The position numbers and the translations under genes are program-made. The notes below the pieces were generated by a model. It was not told the DNA's origin. It made no database searches and worked only from the letters and a program-made list of their open reading frames with translations. Shown in pieces: positions 8,285-15,921 of a stretch of 48,931 bases of DNA. The stretch spans positions 1-48,931 of the forward strand of contig ONFE01000017.1 of NCBI GenBank assembly GCA_900316985.1. The letters run 5' to 3'. This DNA is from an uncultured Prevotellaceae bacterium (lineage in GTDB: Bacteria; Bacteroidota; Bacteroidia; Bacteroidales; Bacteroidaceae). The first letter of the stretch is position 1, and each line of letters opens with the position of its first letter.

Positions 8285-8881
8285 ATGGATAAAGAAATAC
8301 AGTCTGCTGACATCGAACAGCACCCTTTGAAACCTTTTATTCCCCAGCATGCGCGCTTACTCATGTTGGGGAGTTTTCCACCAGCCCGTAAGCGCTGGTC
8401 GATGGATTTCTTTTATCCTAACTATATCAACGACATGTGGAGAATCTATGGTCTTTGTTTTTTCGGAAACAAGGACTATTTTGTGGATTCCTTGCAGAAA
8501 ACCTTCCGTAAAGAGCTGTTGGTGGATTTTCTCACCGAGAAAGGCGTTGCTCTCTTTGATACAGCATCAGCCGTGGTCCGAACTACGGGAACAGCCGCAG
8601 ATAAGGATCTGGAGGTGGTGACTCCCACCGACCTGGATGCTTTGTTGCGACAGATTCCTGAATGCCGGGCTGTTGTGGTGACGGGACAGAAAGCCGCGGA
8701 TGTATTCACATCTCATTTCCAGATTGTGCAGCCCAAAGTGGGTGGGTTTACGGAATTCGTATTTGAGGACCGACCGTTACGTTTTTACCGGATGCCTAGC
8801 AGTTCCCGTGCCTATCCTATGAAAATAGAACGCAAGGCTGCGTTCTATTTACGTATGTTTCAAGAGATAGGACTTCTTTAG
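8285..8881 (+). CDS. Uracil-DNA glycosylase family protein
   Basis: This 198-residue cytoplasmic protein resembles the uracil/mismatch DNA glycosylase superfamily. It has an N-terminal strand and loop LLMLGSFPPARKRWSMDFFYPN (about 25-46), where the catalytic water-binding motif of these enzymes normally sits. A central VVVTGQKAADVF strand follows, then a C-terminal MPSSSRAYPM loop equivalent to the DNA-intercalation HPSP-type loop. It lies 39 bp after the nuclease/phosphatase gene on the same strand and converges on uridine kinase with a 6-bp gap. Base removal during excision repair is the expected role. The superfamily is likely; base specificity cannot be read from the sequence. Confidence 0.78.
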   Translation: MDKEIQSADIEQHPLKPFIPQHARLLMLGSFPPARKRWSMDFFYPNYINDMWRIYGLCFFGNKDYFVDSLQKTFRKELLVDFLTEKGVALFDTASAVVRTTGTAADKDLEVVTPTDLDALLRQIPECRAVVVTGQKAADVFTSHFQIVQPKVGGFTEFVFEDRPLRFYRMPSSSRAYPMKIERKAAFYLRMFQEIGLL

Positions 8882-8887
8882 CGGAGC

Positions 8888-9511
8888 TTATCCCAAGTGT
8901 TCCTTTTCGGTAATGGTCTCAATGTATTTGCAGATGATACCGATACCTTTCAGGTTCTCGCCACCTTGCGGGATGATGATGTCAGCGTATTTCTTGGTGG
9001 GCTCGATGAACTGCTCATGCATGGGCTTCAAAACTGCCAAATAGCGGTTGAGAACCATATCTACAGTACGACCACGTTCTACGACGTCACGGAGGATGTT
9101 ACGGATGAGCCTTTCATCAGAGTCGGTATCCACAAAGATTTTCAAGTCCATCATGTTGCGCAGTTTCCGGTCAACGAGCGTCATGATACCTTCAATAATG
9201 ATAACAGGCTTGGGCTCCACATGAACGGTTTCTTTCTGGCGGTTACTTTCCACATAGCTGTATGTGGGCTGCTCAATGGCTTCGCCACGTTTCAGTTGGG
9301 CTATCTGCTTGTGGAGCAGTTGCCAGTCGAATGCGTTCGGGTGGTCGAAATTGATCTGACGTCGTTCTTCGGGTGTCATTCCCGTCGTGTCGTTATAATA
9401 AGAATCAAGTGGAACCACAGCCACGCAATGAGGTGGCAATGCTTCAACGATTTTCTTTACTACGGTGGTTTTTCCGGAGCCCGTACCTCCTGCAATTCCA
9501 ATGATGGTCAT
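8888..9511 (-). CDS. udk: Uridine kinase
   Basis: This 207-residue enzyme phosphorylates uridine and cytidine to UMP and CMP in pyrimidine salvage. The Walker A motif GGTGSGKT is at residues 8-15. It is followed by VVPLDSYYND (substrate-binding Asp), FDHPNAFDW, PVIIIEGIM and the lid-like ILRDVVERGRT. Length and motifs match bacterial Udk exactly. It is co-oriented with the DUF308 membrane protein gene upstream; the two are separated by 28 bp that hold a GGTGTTAGG-rich repeat. Identification is near certain. Confidence 0.96.
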   Translation of the reverse strand: MTIIGIAGGTGSGKTTVVKKIVEALPPHCVAVVPLDSYYNDTTGMTPEERRQINFDHPNAFDWQLLHKQIAQLKRGEAIEQPTYSYVESNRQKETVHVEPKPVIIIEGIMTLVDRKLRNMMDLKIFVDTDSDERLIRNILRDVVERGRTVDMVLNRYLAVLKPMHEQFIEPTKKYADIIIPQGGENLKGIGIICKYIETITEKEHLG

Positions 9512-9516
9512 TTTTT

Positions 9517-9553
9517 GATTGGGTGTTAGGTGATGGGTGTTAGGTGTTGGTGG
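9517..9553. repeat. GGTGTTAGG-rich short repeat, copy 1
   Basis: This 37-bp stretch between udk and the DUF308 gene (overlapping the latter's last codons) matches 31 of 37 bases at 14776-14812, including an identical 16-mer TGTTAGGTGTTGGTGG. The second copy lies inside an aminotransferase gene, so this appears to be a dispersed miniature repeat. Confidence 0.7.
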
Positions 9554-10241
9554 ATGGCAGGTTGTCTTCCACGATTACCGCGTCCTCTATTTCTGCTTTG
9601 GCTGCAGCCTGTTGTGCTGCCTGAATTCGATCGTATTGCTTATGGCATTGGCTGATCTTGATGGCATTGATACACTCTATCACTCCATATACAATGAGTG
9701 CCCAGCCAAGAATGCGGAAAGGCATGGAGGCAAAAAGATCAGGTTTTACGATCATCGCCACACCTAAGGCAAGGAGTAGGATGGGCATCACCCAATAACC
9801 AGCTCCGATGGAAGCAAACTTGTGGGCCATAGCCAGATTGAACATCATATTCAGGGCTCCTAGTACCAGCAGTCCTGAAACGACATACATCATGCCGTGT
9901 ACAAAGGTTGTGGGCATAATCGCAAGAATGATACCAAGTACCATGCTGCCTATTCCCACGATGGGGAAAGCGGGTAGGAGCGAACGCTTAATGCCTTCTT
10001 CAGTAGGAGTTTCCATCTCATCACCCCGCAACTCTGACATGGCCTGCAGACGGTCGGCAATATTCATGGCCCGCCGTTTCTCCACGTAGTAGGCAATGAT
10101 TGAAATAAGCCCGGAAAGGAAGAAAAGACCGCCAAAGGCGATAGTGGTCCAATGGAGCAGTTCGTTTCGGTACATTACGAGTAGATAGCCGAACACAATG
10201 GCCAGCAGGGCACGGAATATGGAACTCTGTATGATTCTCAT
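9540..10241 (-). CDS. DUF308 (HdeD-like) membrane protein
   Basis: The start at 10241 (MRIIQSSIFRALLAIVFG) is preferred over the longer frame to 10289, because it places a hydrophobic segment at the N-terminus and avoids a non-conserved extension. That gives 233 residues with six hydrophobic segments in pairs: ALLAIVFGYLLVMY, FGGLFFLSGLISIIAYYV, PIVGIGSMVLGIILAIM, MYVVSGLLVLGALNMMF, VMPILLLALGVAMIV and LGWALIVYGVIECI. This is the DUF308/HdeD pattern. A charged loop of about 35 residues separates pairs one and two, and the tail is Ala/Glu-rich. The last codons run into the short repeat at 9517-9553, so the terminal residues NLPSTNT are partly repeat-derived. Function is unknown; the E. coli relative is tied to acid stress. 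Confidence 0.75.
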   Translation of the reverse strand: MRIIQSSIFRALLAIVFGYLLVMYRNELLHWTTIAFGGLFFLSGLISIIAYYVEKRRAMNIADRLQAMSELRGDEMETPTEEGIKRSLLPAFPIVGIGSMVLGIILAIMPTTFVHGMMYVVSGLLVLGALNMMFNLAMAHKFASIGAGYWVMPILLLALGVAMIVKPDLFASMPFRILGWALIVYGVIECINAIKISQCHKQYDRIQAAQQAAAKAEIEDAVIVEDNLPSTNT

Positions 10242-10276
10242 AAGGTGTAATTTTGATGCAAAAATAATAAATCCCA

Positions 10277-10306
10277 TTGATAAATCCAATTATTTTCGTA
10301 ATTTTG
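10277..10306 (+). promoter_or_regulatory. Promoter of the histidine phosphatase gene
   Basis: TTG (10277-10279), 19 bp, TAATTTTG (10299-10306). The chosen ATG at 10315 is only 8 bases past the -7 box, so the leader is extremely short. This placement rules out the upstream in-frame start at 10198. Confidence 0.65.
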
Positions 10307-10314
10307 TGCCCGAC

Positions 10315-10821
10315 ATGACAAAATTATACCTGATTCGCCACGGACAGACCGTGGATAATCTGAATCAAATCATGCAAGGACAGACGCAGGGAGAACTGAC
10401 GGATGAAGGTGTCCGTCAGGCGCAGGAGCTGGCTTCCCAGTTTGCAGACACACTGATTGACGTCTTTGTGAGCAGCGACTTGAAACGGTCGGTGGACACT
10501 TGTCGTATTATTGCTGCTCCAAGAGGGAAAGAGGTGGTGCAGACTCCCTTGCTGCGTGAGCGTGACTGGGGCAGTTTTACAGGTCGTTTTATACCAGATT
10601 TGAAAGGAGAGGTATGGCCCGATGATATTGAGAGTCTTGATGAACTGAAAGCCCGTGCACTGCGATTCCTCGATTTCGTAAAAGCCGAATTTCCAGACAA
10701 GGTGGTGCTTGCTGTAGGACATGGTATCATCAACAAGGCTATTCAAGCCGTATATCATAAAAAAGCCATGCAGGAGATTCCCCGCATGGCCAACGCTGAA
10801 GTTCGCGTTATCAAATTATGA
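10315..10821 (+). CDS. Histidine phosphatase family protein (phosphoglycerate mutase-like)
   Basis: Starting at 10315 gives 168 residues with the catalytic RHG motif at once (MTKLYLIRHGQT, phospho-acceptor His9). The other active-site residues are visible: Arg58 in SSDLKRSVDT, Glu82 in LLRERDWG, and His136 in AVGHGIINKA. The upstream extension in frame is untranslatable promoter sequence. It is shorter than true 2,3-bisphosphoglycerate mutases and lacks their insertions, so a small-molecule or sugar phosphatase (alpha-ribazole phosphatase or broad-specificity type) is more likely. It is a single gene, divergent from the DUF308 gene. Confidence 0.88.
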   Translation: MTKLYLIRHGQTVDNLNQIMQGQTQGELTDEGVRQAQELASQFADTLIDVFVSSDLKRSVDTCRIIAAPRGKEVVQTPLLRERDWGSFTGRFIPDLKGEVWPDDIESLDELKARALRFLDFVKAEFPDKVVLAVGHGIINKAIQAVYHKKAMQEIPRMANAEVRVIKL

Positions 10822-10899
10822 CTCTCAATACACAATCTTAATTACCTTAAACTTTTTATACAACATTACTTTTTCGTCTTTCTTTATTGGAGTGTCTTT

Positions 10900-12024
10900 T
10901 TATCTGCGTCCACCGTGTCCGCCGTGACCACCACCATGGCTGAAGCCTCCGTGGCTACCACTGAATGAACCGCTGCTATGGCTGCCGCCTCTGAAACCAC
11001 CCCCGCTGAAGGAACCACCGCTGCGACTTGGAGCGCTGCTACGACTGATGGAACTGCTGCGGTTGATAGAGCTGCTGCGTCCTATGGAACTGCGCTCTAT
11101 TGAGCTGCGGCCAGAGGAGAATGAGCTGCCAGCTGATCTTGAACTGCGCTCAATCTGTGGGCGGTTAGCCTGACGAGTGCTGCTCATGCGGTTGTAAACA
11201 CCGTCGCTGTTGCTTCTCATAGAACTGTTACCGCGGTTTATGTTGCCAGGGTTGCGGTTGATATTCCTGTCACTACGGTTGATGCTTCTGTCACCACGGT
11301 TGATTCCAGAGTTACGGTTGATTTCTCTGTCGACGCGGTTGTGGATACCGGAATTGCGGTTAATGCTTCTATCGCTGCGGTTGTTGATACCTGAGTTACG
11401 GTTGCCTCTGTCGCCACGGTTGTAGTTGCCGTTATGGTTACCACGGTGGTTGTCTCTGTGGTTGCGGTCGAAGTTGCCGGAACGTCCGCGGAAATCACCA
11501 CGATCAAAGCCGTTTCTCATACCAAATCCACGATGGTTGCTGGCAATACGATGGTCGCGACCGAAGGTGCGTCCGTGATACCATCCACGTCCTCCTACAC
11601 GATGCCATGCATGACCGCCACGATAGGTGTACCAGAAGTGGGGACGACCGAAGTAGAAGTAGGTGCGGTGCGGATAGCGGGCATAGATGCCAAAGTGCCA
11701 GTAGCCGGCGTCCCAGTAAAGCGGACGATAGAAATAGCTTGCTGCACAGAAGGCGCTATACTGCCAGTCGAGCAGGATATAACTCAGGTCGAGGTTTCGG
11801 CGTGTCCAATACTCTCCGTAAAGATCAGCCTGTGATTCAACACCGAGCAGGTAGTCAAGGTTCACCTCGTAGGCGGCCTCATACTGGTCCTCCGTGAGGT
11901 TCAGCTCGTAAGCCATTTTGTCGGTTAGGAACAGGGCCTGCTCGCGGGCCTGCTCGTAACTCATTGCCTGTGCTGAGATGGTCATTGTTACCATTGCAAT
12001 CAGCGTCATCATCAACTTCTTCAT
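10900..12024 (-). CDS. Secreted Arg/Asn/Ser/Gly-rich repetitive protein
   Basis: The start at 12024 (MKKLMMTLIAMVTMTISAQA, a clear signal peptide) is preferred over 12075, because the promoter -7 box overlaps the longer frame; that gives 374 residues. Residues about 20-85 form an acidic helical part with 'LTEDQYEAAYEVNLDYL', reminiscent of LTxxQ-type periplasmic proteins. A Tyr/Trp-rich stretch follows (YFYRPLYWDAGYWHFGIYARYPHR). The remainder is low complexity: RG/NRG repeats, 14-residue units of the form NSGINNRSDRSINR, then SR/SS repeats and a GGHGGHGG tail. It is strongly basic. No enzyme motif is visible. An envelope-associated or polyanion-binding role is possible but unproven. Confidence 0.72.
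   Translation of the reverse strand: MKKLMMTLIAMVTMTISAQAMSYEQAREQALFLTDKMAYELNLTEDQYEAAYEVNLDYLLGVESQADLYGEYWTRRNLDLSYILLDWQYSAFCAASYFYRPLYWDAGYWHFGIYARYPHRTYFYFGRPHFWYTYRGGHAWHRVGGRGWYHGRTFGRDHRIASNHRGFGMRNGFDRGDFRGRSGNFDRNHRDNHRGNHNGNYNRGDRGNRNSGINNRSDRSINRNSGIHNRVDREINRNSGINRGDRSINRSDRNINRNPGNINRGNSSMRSNSDGVYNRMSSTRQANRPQIERSSRSAGSSFSSGRSSIERSSIGRSSSINRSSSISRSSAPSRSGGSFSGGGFRGGSHSSGSFSGSHGGFSHGGGHGGHGGRR
11262..11405. repeat. 42-bp tandem repeats encoding NSGIxNRxDRxINR
   Basis: Within the basic secreted protein gene, imperfect 42-base units encode NSGINNRSDRSINR and NSGIHNRVDREINR, followed by shortened variants (NSGINRGDRSINR, SDRNINR). Such in-frame arrays tend to change copy number by slippage. 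They are coding repeats, not CRISPR. Confidence 0.7.
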
Positions 12025-12072
12025 ATTCGTATGGTTTAAATGGTTTATAATCGTTTTATTCTTTATCTGGTG

Positions 12073-12104
12073 CAAAATTGCGAAGAAATAATGAGGCTTG
12101 CAAA
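12073..12104 (-). promoter_or_regulatory. Promoter of the repetitive secreted protein gene
   Basis: On the minus strand TTTG (12101-12104), 20 bp, CAATTTTG (12073-12080); the -7 box deviates only in its first base. The start at 12024 lies about 50 bases downstream. Confidence 0.6.
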
Positions 12105-12138
12105 GGATTTTCCCTACTTTGGCGGGGATTTTCCCTAC
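12105..12138 (+). repeat. 13-bp direct repeat GGATTTTCCCTAC x2, 21-bp period
   Basis: Identical 13-mers lie at 12105-12117 and 12126-12138, two helical turns apart, between the divergent secreted-protein and wzi-like genes. The spacing is that expected for a dimeric regulator binding direct repeats on one DNA face, for example LytTR proteins. No regulator can be named. Confidence 0.6.
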
Positions 12139-12193
12139 AATGTAATAATTACTACTTTTTGCCGTTTACTTTATATAATATAATAAGGTGAGA

Positions 12194-13722
12194 ATGAGAA
12201 AACTCATGCGCAATATGAAGGCGGACTGAAACCTCTCAAAGGCATCGAGTATAAGGCTGAGGCACAGGCAAGTGTTTCTGACGGTAAGACTCCGCTTTGG
12301 CTTAACGCGAACAAATACGGTCTTTCCTCATTGGAGAAGACCAATGGCTATGTGCGTGCTTCCGTTATCAGATCATTGGCTGTGGATTCAGCTCGTCGTT
12401 GGGGACTTGGCTACGGACTTGATGTAGCAGGCGCCTATCATTACACCAGCAAACCTATCATCCAACAGGCTTTTGTGGAAGGCCGTTGGCTGCATGGCAC
12501 ACTCTCTATCGGAAGCAAAGAATATCCCATGGATCTGAAGAACAACCGTCTGTCAAGTGGTTCTCAGGCTTTGGGCATCAATGCACGTCCTGTGCCACAG
12601 GTGCGACTGGCCTTGCCTGAATATTGGACACTTCCGTTCTTAAATGGTTGGTTTCACTTGAAGGGACACATTGCCTACGGCAAGACCACCGACGACAACT
12701 GGCAGAAGGATTTCACGCATCAGACCTCCAAATACACCGAGAACGTGCTGTATCACTCGAAGGCCGGTTATCTGAAGATTGGCAATGCGGACGTTTTCTT
12801 CCCGTTGTCTGTAGAAATGGGATTGGAGATGGCCAGTATGTTTGGTGGCACCACCTATACGATGAAAGACGGTGCGATGACTCCCATAGAGTCACGTTCC
12901 AATCTGAAAGCCTTCTATCGAGCCTTCATTCCCGGAGGTGGTGATGTCGTGGAGTTGGGCACTGCTTTTATGAACGAAGAAGGAAATCATTTAGGCAGTT
13001 GGCTTCTGCGCGTTAACTATGATGCCGACACCTGGCGTTTCAGTGTTTATGCTGACAAGTATTTCGAAGACCATTCTTCTATGCTTCAGGTAGATTATGA
13101 TGGCTATGGAGAGGGTGAAGAATGGAACGTGAAGAAGAAACGCCGTTTCCTTCTTTATGATTTCAAGGACTGTCTGCTGGGTGGTGAACTGAATCTGAAA
13201 TACGGTTCATGGTTGCGTGACATCGTGTTCGAATATATCTATACGAAATACCAGAGTGGTGCTATTTATCACGACCATAATGCCACCTTCCAGGATCATA
13301 TCAGTGGTCGTGATGATTTCTACAACCACTATATTACTACTGGCTGGCAGCATTGGGGGCAGGTGATGGGCAATCCGCTCTATCTCTCACCCATTTACAA
13401 TGAAGACGGAACGATTGAGGTGAAGAACAACCGCTTCATTGCCCTGCATCTCGGTGTGGACGGCAATATCTTGGAGAATCTCGGCTATAGGCTGCTGGCT
13501 TCGTGGCAGGACGGAGTCGGTACTTACAATCATCCCTTTACCAGCCGCCGCTACAACACCAGTTTTATGGTGGAGGCCGACTATCATTTCACGCAACCTA
13601 AGTTACGCGGTTGGAGCATCCGTGGTGCCTATGCCATGGACTTCGGGAAGATCCGCGGCAACAATGCAGGTTTTCAGTTGACAATCACCAAAACAGGACT
13701 TTTAACCCAGCGCCCAAAATGA
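12194..13722 (+). CDS. Capsule assembly Wzi-like outer-membrane protein, signal peptide lost
   Basis: The body matches Wzi-family beta-barrels (Caps_assemb_Wzi): an open frame from 12187 reads EYKAEAQASVSDGKTPLWLNANKYGLSS, then FVEGRWLHGTLSIGSKEYP, RLALPEYW, WFHLKGHIAYG, and alternating barrel strands to KIRGNNAGFQLTITK. About 500 residues are open, near the usual length, but the frame contains no ATG before a stop at 12184. The only early start in it is a TTG at 12331, inside the conserved domain. An ATG at 12194 begins MRKLM, as a signal peptide would, but in another frame that stops after a few codons. The simplest reading is a deletion that removed the signal peptide and shifted frame. 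The gene overlaps the next lipoprotein by ATGA. Family is likely; function is doubtful unless the junction is an error. Confidence 0.72.
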
Positions 13723-14198
13723 ATACAAACAATAGAATCCCCAAATTCTCATTCTCTCATTTTTTCATTTTCTCAATTTCTCAACTTCTCATTTTCTCAT
13801 TTACGAGTTGTGAACTGGAGACTTCCCATAATGGGAACCTTGACGGTTTCTGGCATTTGGTGGAGGTTGACACTTTGCAGACAGAAGGTGTGAAGGATAC
13901 GTCAGAAGATCTCTTATTCTGGTCGTTTCAGGTGAATCTTCTGGAACTGAGCGATCATAACTACAACAACTTCACCTATATGGCCCGTTTTGATCATTCA
14001 GACGGGAAACTTCAGGTGACAAAGCCGTGTAAATACAATCGTTATGAGGGGAATGAAATGCTGACCGAAGAGAGTGTGAACGCTGTTGCCCCCTACGGGC
14101 TCAATGCCTTGGATGAGACCTTCTTTGTGGAACAACTTTCCAGTTCACGGATGACACTCCGAAACGGAATCCTCCGCCTGCATTTTAAAAAGATGTAA
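13719..14198 (+). CDS. Lipocalin-like lipoprotein
   Basis: The start ATG at 13719 overlaps the wzi-like stop (ATGA), so the two are coupled. It encodes 159 residues: a Phe/Ser-rich hydrophobic signal with lipobox FTSC, then a small domain (NLDGFWHLVEVDTLQ, LLFWSFQVNLLELS, YMARFDHSDGKLQV, SSSRMTLRNGILRLHFKKM). These resemble the beta-barrel lipoproteins annotated as lipocalin-like in Bacteroidota. The signal-peptide DNA is an imperfect run of TCTCATTTT-like units. The last 14 bases overlap, tail to tail, the aminotransferase on the other strand. Ligand and role are unknown. Confidence 0.7.
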   Translation: MNTNNRIPKFSFSHFFIFSISQLLIFSFTSCELETSHNGNLDGFWHLVEVDTLQTEGVKDTSEDLLFWSFQVNLLELSDHNYNNFTYMARFDHSDGKLQVTKPCKYNRYEGNEMLTEESVNAVAPYGLNALDETFFVEQLSSSRMTLRNGILRLHFKKM

Positions 14199-15324
14199 AG
14201 GCATTCACGGCCCTTACCACTTCCGCAGCCTCCTCCAACGTCATAGCCTGACTGATGGGGAGGCTCAGTTCTTCTTGGCTGATACGTTCGGTAATGGGTA
14301 ATGGCAGGGTATTCCACTCTTTGTAGCATTCCTGTTTGTGCGGTGGAATGGGGTAGTGAATCAGGGTCTGGATACCATGTTCAGTTAGGAAAGATTGAAG
14401 GTCATCGCGCCTTTCACAGAAAACGGGAAAGATGTGATAGACGTTCTGCATGTCATCTACTCTTTTCGGCAGGCGGACAAGCGGATTCTTGATGTGGTCG
14501 TAATAAAAGGCCCCTATCATCTGACGGTGACGGTTGTCCTCGTCCAGATAGTGTAGCTTCACGTCGAGGATGGCAGCCTGCAGTTCATCCAATCGGCTGT
14601 TGCGACCTTTATATTTGAAAACGTATTTCCGTTCCGAACCATAGTTCCCCAAAGCCCTGACGATGTCTGCTAGTTCTTTATCATTGGTCGTTACGGCTCC
14701 ACCGTCACCTAATGCGCCCAAGTTCTTTCCGGGATAAAAAGAGTGGCCGGCGGCATCGCCTAATGAACCTGTTTTAATCGGGTGTTGGGTGTTTGTTGTT
14801 AGGTGTTGGTGGTTTCTGTTTGTGCACCCATGTGCCTGTGCGTTGTCTTCCACTAGTTTGAGATGATATTTCTCGCAGAGGGTCTTGATGCTTTCGGTAT
14901 AAGCACAACGGCCATACAAATGCACAATCATAATGGAGCGGGTCCGTTCGGTGATGTGTGCTTCGATGAGGCTGTCGTCAATCTCCAGTGTGTCCATTCG
15001 CGGTTCCACCAGCACAGGTACCAGCCCGTTCTCCGTAATGGCTAAGATGGAGGCGATATAGGTGTTGGCAGGAACAATCACTTCATCGCCTTCCTGCATG
15101 ACGCCCATCTCCAAATAGGCACGATAGATGAGTGTCAAGGCATCCAGTCCGTTGGCCACTCCGACACAGTGTTCCGTTCCAATATATTCTGCATAATGCT
15201 GTTCGAAGCGGTGTGTCGCTTCCCCTTGCAGATACCATCCGCTTTCAATCACCTGCCTGGCTGCCTCCTGTATTTCGTTGCCATGCAGTTCGGTCACCCG
15301 TTTTAAGTCCAAGAATTTAATCAT
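14185..15324 (-). CDS. DegT/DnrJ/EryC1/StrS sugar aminotransferase, FdtB/QdtB-like
   Basis: This 379-residue PLP enzyme aminates a keto-sugar nucleotide. The N-terminus MIKFLDLKRV and the block VGVANGLDALTLIYRAYLE...EGDEVIVPANTYIASILAI closely resemble FdtB/QdtB, which make dTDP-3-amino-3,6-dideoxyhexoses. The PLP-lysine is Lys200 in SFYPGKNLGALGDGGA. An extra segment of about 11 residues (around 168-184, NRNHQHLTTNTQHP) lies between AQAHG and TGSLGD, where relatives have only about 8 residues. Its DNA is a copy of the repeat at 9517-9553. It is the last gene of the downstream polysaccharide block, 3 bp after the phosphoglycosyl transferase. The matching 3,4-ketoisomerase is not in the window, so the exact product is uncertain, and the insertion may impair activity. 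Confidence 0.87.
   Translation of the reverse strand: MIKFLDLKRVTELHGNEIQEAARQVIESGWYLQGEATHRFEQHYAEYIGTEHCVGVANGLDALTLIYRAYLEMGVMQEGDEVIVPANTYIASILAITENGLVPVLVEPRMDTLEIDDSLIEAHITERTRSIMIVHLYGRCAYTESIKTLCEKYHLKLVEDNAQAHGCTNRNHQHLTTNTQHPIKTGSLGDAAGHSFYPGKNLGALGDGGAVTTNDKELADIVRALGNYGSERKYVFKYKGRNSRLDELQAAILDVKLHYLDEDNRHRQMIGAFYYDHIKNPLVRLPKRVDDMQNVYHIFPVFCERRDDLQSFLTEHGIQTLIHYPIPPHKQECYKEWNTLPLPITERISQEELSLPISQAMTLEEAAEVVRAVNAFTSF
14776..14812. repeat. GGTGTTAGG-rich short repeat, copy 2, inside an aminotransferase gene
   Basis: This 37-bp copy of the repeat at 9517-9553 (31/37, with an identical 16-mer) is read in frame as part of NHQHLTTNTQHP. It sits in a loop just ahead of the PLP-lysine segment and coincides with the only insertion in an otherwise standard aminotransferase. 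Confidence 0.7.
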
Positions 15325-15327
15325 AAT

Positions 15328-15921
15328 TCAGAACTTCTTTCCGAAAACAATACTGATGAAAGTCTTGAAGAGGATTTGGAAATCCATCCGCAAAGAGCGG
15401 TGCTCTAAATAATAGAGATCCAGTTCCAACCGACGGAGCATCTTCTCCATCGTGTCGGTGTATCCGTTATAGAGTGTGGCATAGGAAGTGACGCCCGGAC
15501 GAATCTTGTAAAGTTGTTCGTAGCGAGGGTCTATCTCCATAATCTGACGGATGTAGTAGGGACGTTCAGGACGTGGACCGATGAAAGCCATGTCTCCGAT
15601 GAGCACGTTCCATAACTGCGGCAGTTCGTCCAGATGATGGTCGCGCAGCTTCTTTCCGATGCGGGTGAGGCGCTCGTCCTCGTCGCCAGTAAAGAGGTGA
15701 TAGCCGTCTTCCTCGGCATCGGTATGCATGCTGCGAAACTTGTAGATATAGAATGGCTTACCGTGGAATCCGATACGGGCCTGTTTGTAAATGACAGGAC
15801 CACCGTCTTCCCTTTTGATGGCAATATAGCAATAAAGGAAGAGTGGGGAGAAGACAATCAGACAGATGGCAGCCAGCAGGCAGTCGATTAGCCGTTTCAT
15901 TTGGTCGTTTAGTTCTTTCAT
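15328..15921 (-). CDS. Bacterial sugar transferase (initiating phosphoglycosyl transferase), second copy
   Basis: This 197-residue monotopic PGT has one re-entrant or transmembrane helix (LLAAICLIVFSPLFLYCYIAI), then the family signature YKQARIGFHGKPFYIYKFRSM, the catalytic-type segment LDELPQLWNVL and the uridine-binding block IGPRPERP. It transfers a sugar-1-phosphate from UDP-sugar to undecaprenyl phosphate, starting a polysaccharide repeat. Its first codons overlap the dehydratase stop, so the two are coupled. The paralogue at 17893-18480 is distinctly different, suggesting two different first sugars. Starts at Met1 or Met8 are both possible. Confidence 0.93.
   Translation of the reverse strand: MKELNDQMKRLIDCLLAAICLIVFSPLFLYCYIAIKREDGGPVIYKQARIGFHGKPFYIYKFRSMHTDAEEDGYHLFTGDEDERLTRIGKKLRDHHLDELPQLWNVLIGDMAFIGPRPERPYYIRQIMEIDPRYEQLYKIRPGVTSYATLYNGYTDTMEKMLRRLELDLYYLEHRSLRMDFQILFKTFISIVFGKKF

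Noticed and set aside
11262-11405. Regular repeats considered as a CRISPR array
   Set aside because: Units are contiguous, in frame and protein coding, with no unique spacers and no cas genes nearby.
11210-11835. Long open frames antisense to the repetitive secreted protein gene (repeats of LRLMLLSLRL and TxxAT type)
   Set aside because: They mirror the low-complexity codons of the real gene, have no promoter or start signal, and the minus-strand gene has a clear signal peptide.
13745-13805. TCTCATTTT-like run in the lipocalin-like lipoprotein signal peptide considered as a phase-variation tract
   Set aside because: Units are imperfect and of mixed length, and the hydrophobic signal peptide itself favours TTT and CTC codons. 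Slippage cannot be argued from one sequence.
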